Of a stretch of 7,730 nucleotides of DNA, positions 5,765 to 7,730 are shown piece after piece. The notes under the pieces are model-generated. The model had not been told where the DNA came from and searched no databases. It worked only from the letters and a program-made list of their open reading frames with translations. Numbering within the stretch: position 1 is the stretch's first letter; each line of letters starts with the position of its first letter. The stretch lies in contig JAJRAE010000108.1 of the NCBI GenBank assembly GCA_028682985.1, positions 1 through 7,730 of the forward strand. Reading direction: 5' to 3'. The position numbers and the translations under genes are program-made. The DNA comes from Methanobacterium sp. GTDB lineage: Archaea; Methanobacteriota; Methanobacteria; Methanobacteriales; Methanobacteriaceae.

Positions 5765-6031
5765 TTATTTATTTCCTTTTTGGCAATCAAAACAGATTTT
5801 ATTGGCGCTGTTTGTTTTGAATGTTTTTCCACATTTTTCACAAATTATTTGTTTGACTAATGGTTTCTTTATAATATAACCCTTAGCCATTTTTAGGGGG
5901 GTGGTGCAGACATCGGCATGTATTCTTGCTTTTGCTTTCCTGTTTAGAGCTTCTTCTTCATGTTTCTTTCTTAGGGCTTCTGAATCTCCTTTAATTTTCT
6001 TTTTAAAAGCTTTTTTTGCATTACGTACCAT
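5765..6031 (-). CDS. Small basic protein with C-terminal zinc ribbon, function unknown
   Basis: The 88-residue protein starts with a Lys/Arg-rich, probably helical region (residues 1-38, many K, R and E) and ends with a zinc-ribbon pattern C-E-K-C (64, 67) and C-F-D-C (80, 83), a CxxC-x12-CxxC spacing. An additional Cys42 lies between. Such small basic zinc ribbons often bind nucleic acid or ribosomes, but I cannot name this one. GGGAT precedes the ATG by about 5 nt and is a weak ribosome-binding site. It converges on the ars operon and diverges from the first response regulator. A TATA-like stretch at 6105-6112 can be read on this strand as TATATAAA, leaving a leader of roughly 50 nt. Confidence 0.75.
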   Translation of the reverse strand: MVRNAKKAFKKKIKGDSEALRKKHEEEALNRKAKARIHADVCTTPLKMAKGYIIKKPLVKQIICEKCGKTFKTNSANKICFDCQKGNK

Positions 6032-6104
6032 TTATATCCCTATTTCATTTACAATGATAATTAAGTTGAATTAAATGTTAATTTTAAAGTTTTTGATCAT
6101 TAAC

Positions 6105-6112
6105 TTTATATA
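6105..6112 (+). promoter_or_regulatory. TATA box upstream of the first response regulator, possibly shared with the divergent gene
   Basis: TTTATATA is a close match to the methanogen box A. A start about 25 nt downstream would give a leader of only 10-20 nt, fitting the absence of a ribosome-binding site before ATG 6151. The reverse complement TATATAAA could serve the minus-strand zinc-ribbon gene. Confidence 0.5.
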
Positions 6113-6150
6113 GATTCATTATAATCATTTAGTATATTTTTTCTTAGAAA

Positions 6151-6594
6151 ATGACATCAAAAACTAGAATTAGGATTTTGGACAGACCGGTAGAGGTTCT
6201 TTTAATTGAGGATAATCCGGGTGATGTGCGCCTTTTTTTAGAAAAAGTCAAAGAAATGGATGCACCTTCTAATATCCACGTGGTAAATAATGGAATAGAT
6301 GCTTTGAAATTTCTAAAAAGGGAAAAAGAGTATAATAAAGCGCCTAAACTGGATCTTTTAGTGTTGGATATGCATCTACCATTGAAGAGCGGGTTCGATG
6401 TATTAACAGAAATGGGTAATGATAAAGAATTAAGTGAATTGCCGATTGTTATTTTTTCCTCCGCGCCAATTGATAGGGGTTCTATTAAAAATATAAATAA
6501 TTTTATCGTTTTAAGCAAGCCTGATAACTTAGAAGGATTTGATGATGTCATTAATAAAGTAGAAGAATTCTTGCTAAAAATAATGAAGTCTTAA
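6151..6594 (+). CDS. Single-domain CheY-like response regulator (Rcp1-like)
   Basis: The 147-residue protein is a lone receiver domain: no DNA-binding or enzymatic output domain follows. The acidic pair is E20-D21 in V-L-L-I-E-D-N-P-G-D-V-R-L (16-28). The phospho-acceptor is Asp73 in L-V-L-D-M-H-L-P, the switch residues are Ser103-Ser104 in V-I-F-S-S-A, and the conserved Lys is 123 in L-S-K-P. The N-P-G-D-V-R-L signature is typical of Rcp1-type regulators that pair with phytochrome-like or PAS-containing histidine kinases. It probably passes phosphate between kinases or acts by protein contact. No kinase gene is in the window. The switch Ser-Ser and the missing aromatic before S-K-P (F118-I-V-L) differ from the second regulator downstream. 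Confidence 0.92.
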   Translation: MTSKTRIRILDRPVEVLLIEDNPGDVRLFLEKVKEMDAPSNIHVVNNGIDALKFLKREKEYNKAPKLDLLVLDMHLPLKSGFDVLTEMGNDKELSELPIVIFSSAPIDRGSIKNINNFIVLSKPDNLEGFDDVINKVEEFLLKIMKS

Positions 6595-6828
6595 AAGCTT
6601 ATTTATTTTTAAATTTATCGGTAATAGTTAAATTTATTTTAATTAAATTTAAAGCAATCCAAATTCCCTGTACAGATACTATTTAAAATGCCTTTTTAAT
6701 ATTAGATACTCTATTAATTATTAATTTAGTAACCAAAAAGTACTTTATAATCAAATTACATAAAAAGGAATAGAAAAAATTTAACTAAATTTTCTTACTT
6801 AAAACGATTTTTAAGGAGTTTATTTATC
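6595..6828 (+). other. AT-rich gap of 234 bp between the two response regulators
   Basis: There is no supportable gene here. It begins with a T-rich stretch (about 6600-6612) that may end the first regulator's transcript. ACTTTATAATC at 6742-6752 is a possible TATA box, which would place the start near 6775. The AAGGAG at 6813-6818 serves the second regulator. Several short AT palindromes are present, as expected from the base composition. No RNA gene is visible. Confidence 0.4.
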
Positions 6829-7260
6829 ATTAAGAGCAAAGATATCCCAATTAATATACTAATAGTTGAGGACAACCCTGGTGACGTTCGGCTGATTTTA
6901 GAAGCATTTAAGGCCATAAATATTCCTCATAAACTTGCTGTTGCTACAAATGGCGAAGAGGCTATGCAAATACTAAATAATGAATGTAAACACTCCCATG
7001 GTGCTCCTAAATTAATTATATTAGATCTTAACCTGCCTAAAAAGAGTGGAAGGGAAGTTTTAAAAGAAATTAAAAGTAGCGATATTCTAAAAAAAATACC
7101 CGTCATCATTCTGACAACATCAACAGCACAAAAAGACATAGAAATGTCCTACGACAATCATGCAAACGCTTACCTAACCAAACCCATAGAATTAGACCAA
7201 TTCAGTGAAGTAGTAAAATCCATCCAAGACTTCTGGATAAAAAGAGCAAAACTACCGTGA
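6829..7260 (+). CDS. Single-domain CheY-like response regulator with a non-standard ATT start
   Basis: Read from ATT at 6829 the protein is 143 residues: a complete receiver domain with E14-D15 in I-L-I-V-E-D-N-P-G-D-V-R-L, phospho-acceptor Asp66 in I-I-L-D-L-N-L-P, switch Thr96-Thr97 in I-L-T-T-S, Tyr115 and Lys118 in A-Y-L-T-K-P. It is a paralogue of the regulator at 6151 and of the same Rcp1-like type. From the in-frame stop TAA at 6748 to residue 45 there is no ATG, GTG or TTG in frame. A good AAGGAG at 6813-6818 ends 10 nt before ATT, whose next codons (AAG AGC AAA) fit a normal N terminus. The first in-frame ATG, at 6964, would delete the acidic pair and the first strand. So it uses a rare ATT (or ATC at 6826) start, or has lost its ATG by one base change. 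Confidence 0.8.
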   Translation: MKSKDIPINILIVEDNPGDVRLILEAFKAINIPHKLAVATNGEEAMQILNNECKHSHGAPKLIILDLNLPKKSGREVLKEIKSSDILKKIPVIILTTSTAQKDIEMSYDNHANAYLTKPIELDQFSEVVKSIQDFWIKRAKLP

Positions 7261-7261
7261 A

Positions 7262-7279
7262 ATACTTATTTTAAAGTAT
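7262..7279 (+). terminator. Weak hairpin just after the second response regulator
   Basis: ATACTT and AAGTAT form a 6-bp stem around a 6-nt T-rich loop, starting 2 nt after the TGA stop. It may help end transcription, but the stem is short and AT-rich. Confidence 0.25.
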
Positions 7280-7318
7280 GCCAATTGGTTTAGTCTAAGT
7301 TTCTATTTTATAAAATTC

Positions 7319-7417
7319 CTAAGCCTCTAATAGTTCTCTCAAAATATCATCAGATATTATTTCTTTTTTGTATTGACGAATACTTCGCCTGGTTTTAATA
7401 GCCTCTAAAGTCTCCAT
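7319..7417 (-). pseudogene. N-terminal remnant of a nitroreductase-family protein
   Basis: The 32-codon frame begins METLEAIKTRRSIRQY and ends ...RELLEA before TAG at 7319-7321. This is the classic N terminus of FMN-dependent nitroreductases: E-A-I-x-x-R-R-S-I-R with the flavin-binding Arg pair, then the helix ending L-L-E-A that is normally followed by G-x-x-A-P-S. The family is usually 170-220 residues. No continuation is visible in any frame in the roughly 60 bp before the response regulator gene, so about 80 percent of the gene is missing. AAGGAG lies unusually close, only 1 nt from ATG. An AT-rich promoter-like stretch (TAATATATTA, near 7469-7478) remains upstream on this strand. It is best read as a truncated, non-functional remnant. 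Confidence 0.65.
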
Positions 7418-7509
7418 ACTCCTTCATCTTATCTTTAATTTTCGATTAAAAAAAACTAATTCAGTAATATATTAATTCTGGTTGGCATGCGAGATAATCA
7501 TCAGTCCTT

Positions 7510-7518
7510 AAAAAAAAA
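7510..7518 (-). terminator. Oligo-T terminator downstream of katG
   Basis: Nine A on the plus strand give T9 on the minus strand, about 50 nt after the katG stop. A second run (T8 at 7448-7455, minus) follows. Both fit archaeal oligo-T termination and separate katG from the nitroreductase remnant. Confidence 0.5.
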
Positions 7519-7567
7519 GAAATCATTAAGTTATCTAGCATTTGATTTTAGGTCTTAGTCCCGATCA

Positions 7568-7730
7568 TTACAAATCCAAATCAAACCTATCCAGATTCAT
7601 AATCTTATTCCATGCCTTTATAAAGTCGTGCAGGAACTTTTCATGGGAATCTTCACATGCGTAGACTTCCGCCAGTGCCCGGAGCTCTGAGTTTGAACCA
7701 AAAATGAGGTCGCAGCGTGTACCGGTCCAC
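7568..7730 (-). CDS. katG: Catalase-peroxidase KatG, C-terminal fragment cut by the window edge
   Basis: The last 53 codons of a gene run off the right edge. They read W-T-G-T-R-C-D-L-I-F-G-S-N-S-E-L-R-A-L-A-E-V-Y-A, continue with a helix containing F-I-K-A-W-N-K-I-M-N-L-D-R-F-D, and end D-L before TAA at 7568-7570. The FGSNSELRALAEVYA and KAWxKxMNLDRFD segments are hallmark C-terminal sequences of KatG, the haem enzyme of about 700-740 residues that removes hydrogen peroxide. Only the non-catalytic C-terminal domain is seen here, so haem-binding and active-site residues cannot be judged. The gene is locally richer in G+C (for example around 7660-7730) than the rest of the window, which fits acquisition by horizontal transfer, but the piece is short. 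Confidence 0.93.
   Translation of the reverse strand, partial: WTGTRCDLIFGSNSELRALAEVYACEDSHEKFLHDFIKAWNKIMNLDRFDLDL

Noticed and set aside
6144..6551. Minus-strand open frame of about 135 codons opposite the first response regulator
   Set aside because: The plus strand encodes a clear receiver domain with all key residues. The opposite frame gives a Ser/Leu-rich sequence without motifs.
6964..7260. A 98-residue response regulator starting at the internal ATG
   Set aside because: Receiver-domain similarity continues in frame upstream to 6829, including the E-D-N-P-G-D-V-R-L segment that the shorter reading would remove, and no ribosome-binding site precedes 6964.
7395..7425. Tiny minus-strand frame from ATG at 7427 overlapping the nitroreductase stub
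   Set aside because: It is only about ten codons long, has no motif, and is out of frame with the recognisable nitroreductase sequence.

Overview
The window looks like chromosomal DNA from a methanogenic archaeon, most likely Methanobacteriales (Methanobacterium-like). This is an inference. The DNA is very AT-rich, genes have Shine-Dalgarno sites of the GGAGGTGAT type or appear leaderless, promoters look like archaeal TATA boxes, and gene ends carry oligo-T runs. It also holds a DUF2115 gene, a family I associate with methanogens.

The core is an arsenic-handling locus in two arms. The right arm (2975-5751) is a tight operon: arsM (arsenite methyltransferase), arsR (repressor), acr3 (arsenite efflux) and a DUF2115 protein. 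All four genes appear to start with TTG. Divergent from it lies a complete thioredoxin-type arsenate reductase, arsC (2435-2854, minus), across a 120-bp AT-rich gap with a 16-bp perfect palindrome. The left arm (81-2383) holds a small internally duplicated membrane protein, a class I SAM methyltransferase, a second ArsC-like protein and a DUF308/HdeD-type membrane protein. The second ArsC-like protein is the most unusual gene. Its catalytic cysteine is replaced by serine, the two downstream redox cysteines remain, and its acidic C-terminal tail carries four Cys-Cys pairs spaced exactly ten residues apart. I infer a non-catalytic arsenic-binding protein (trap, chaperone or buffer).

Together the genes suggest this flow: arsenate is reduced by the intact ArsC; arsenite is exported by Acr3 or methylated by ArsM; ArsR senses arsenite; and the degenerate ArsC, the companion methyltransferase and DUF2115 are candidate accessory parts of unknown function.

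Beyond the ars locus are a small basic zinc-ribbon protein (5765-6031, minus) and two single-domain CheY-like response regulators (6151-6594 and 6829-7260). The second has no ATG, GTG or TTG at its natural start, and an ATT sits at the expected place. A 32-codon N-terminal stub of a nitroreductase (7319-7417, minus) follows. The right edge cuts the 3' end of katG (7568-7730, minus). I saw no tRNA, rRNA, CRISPR array or insertion sequence.
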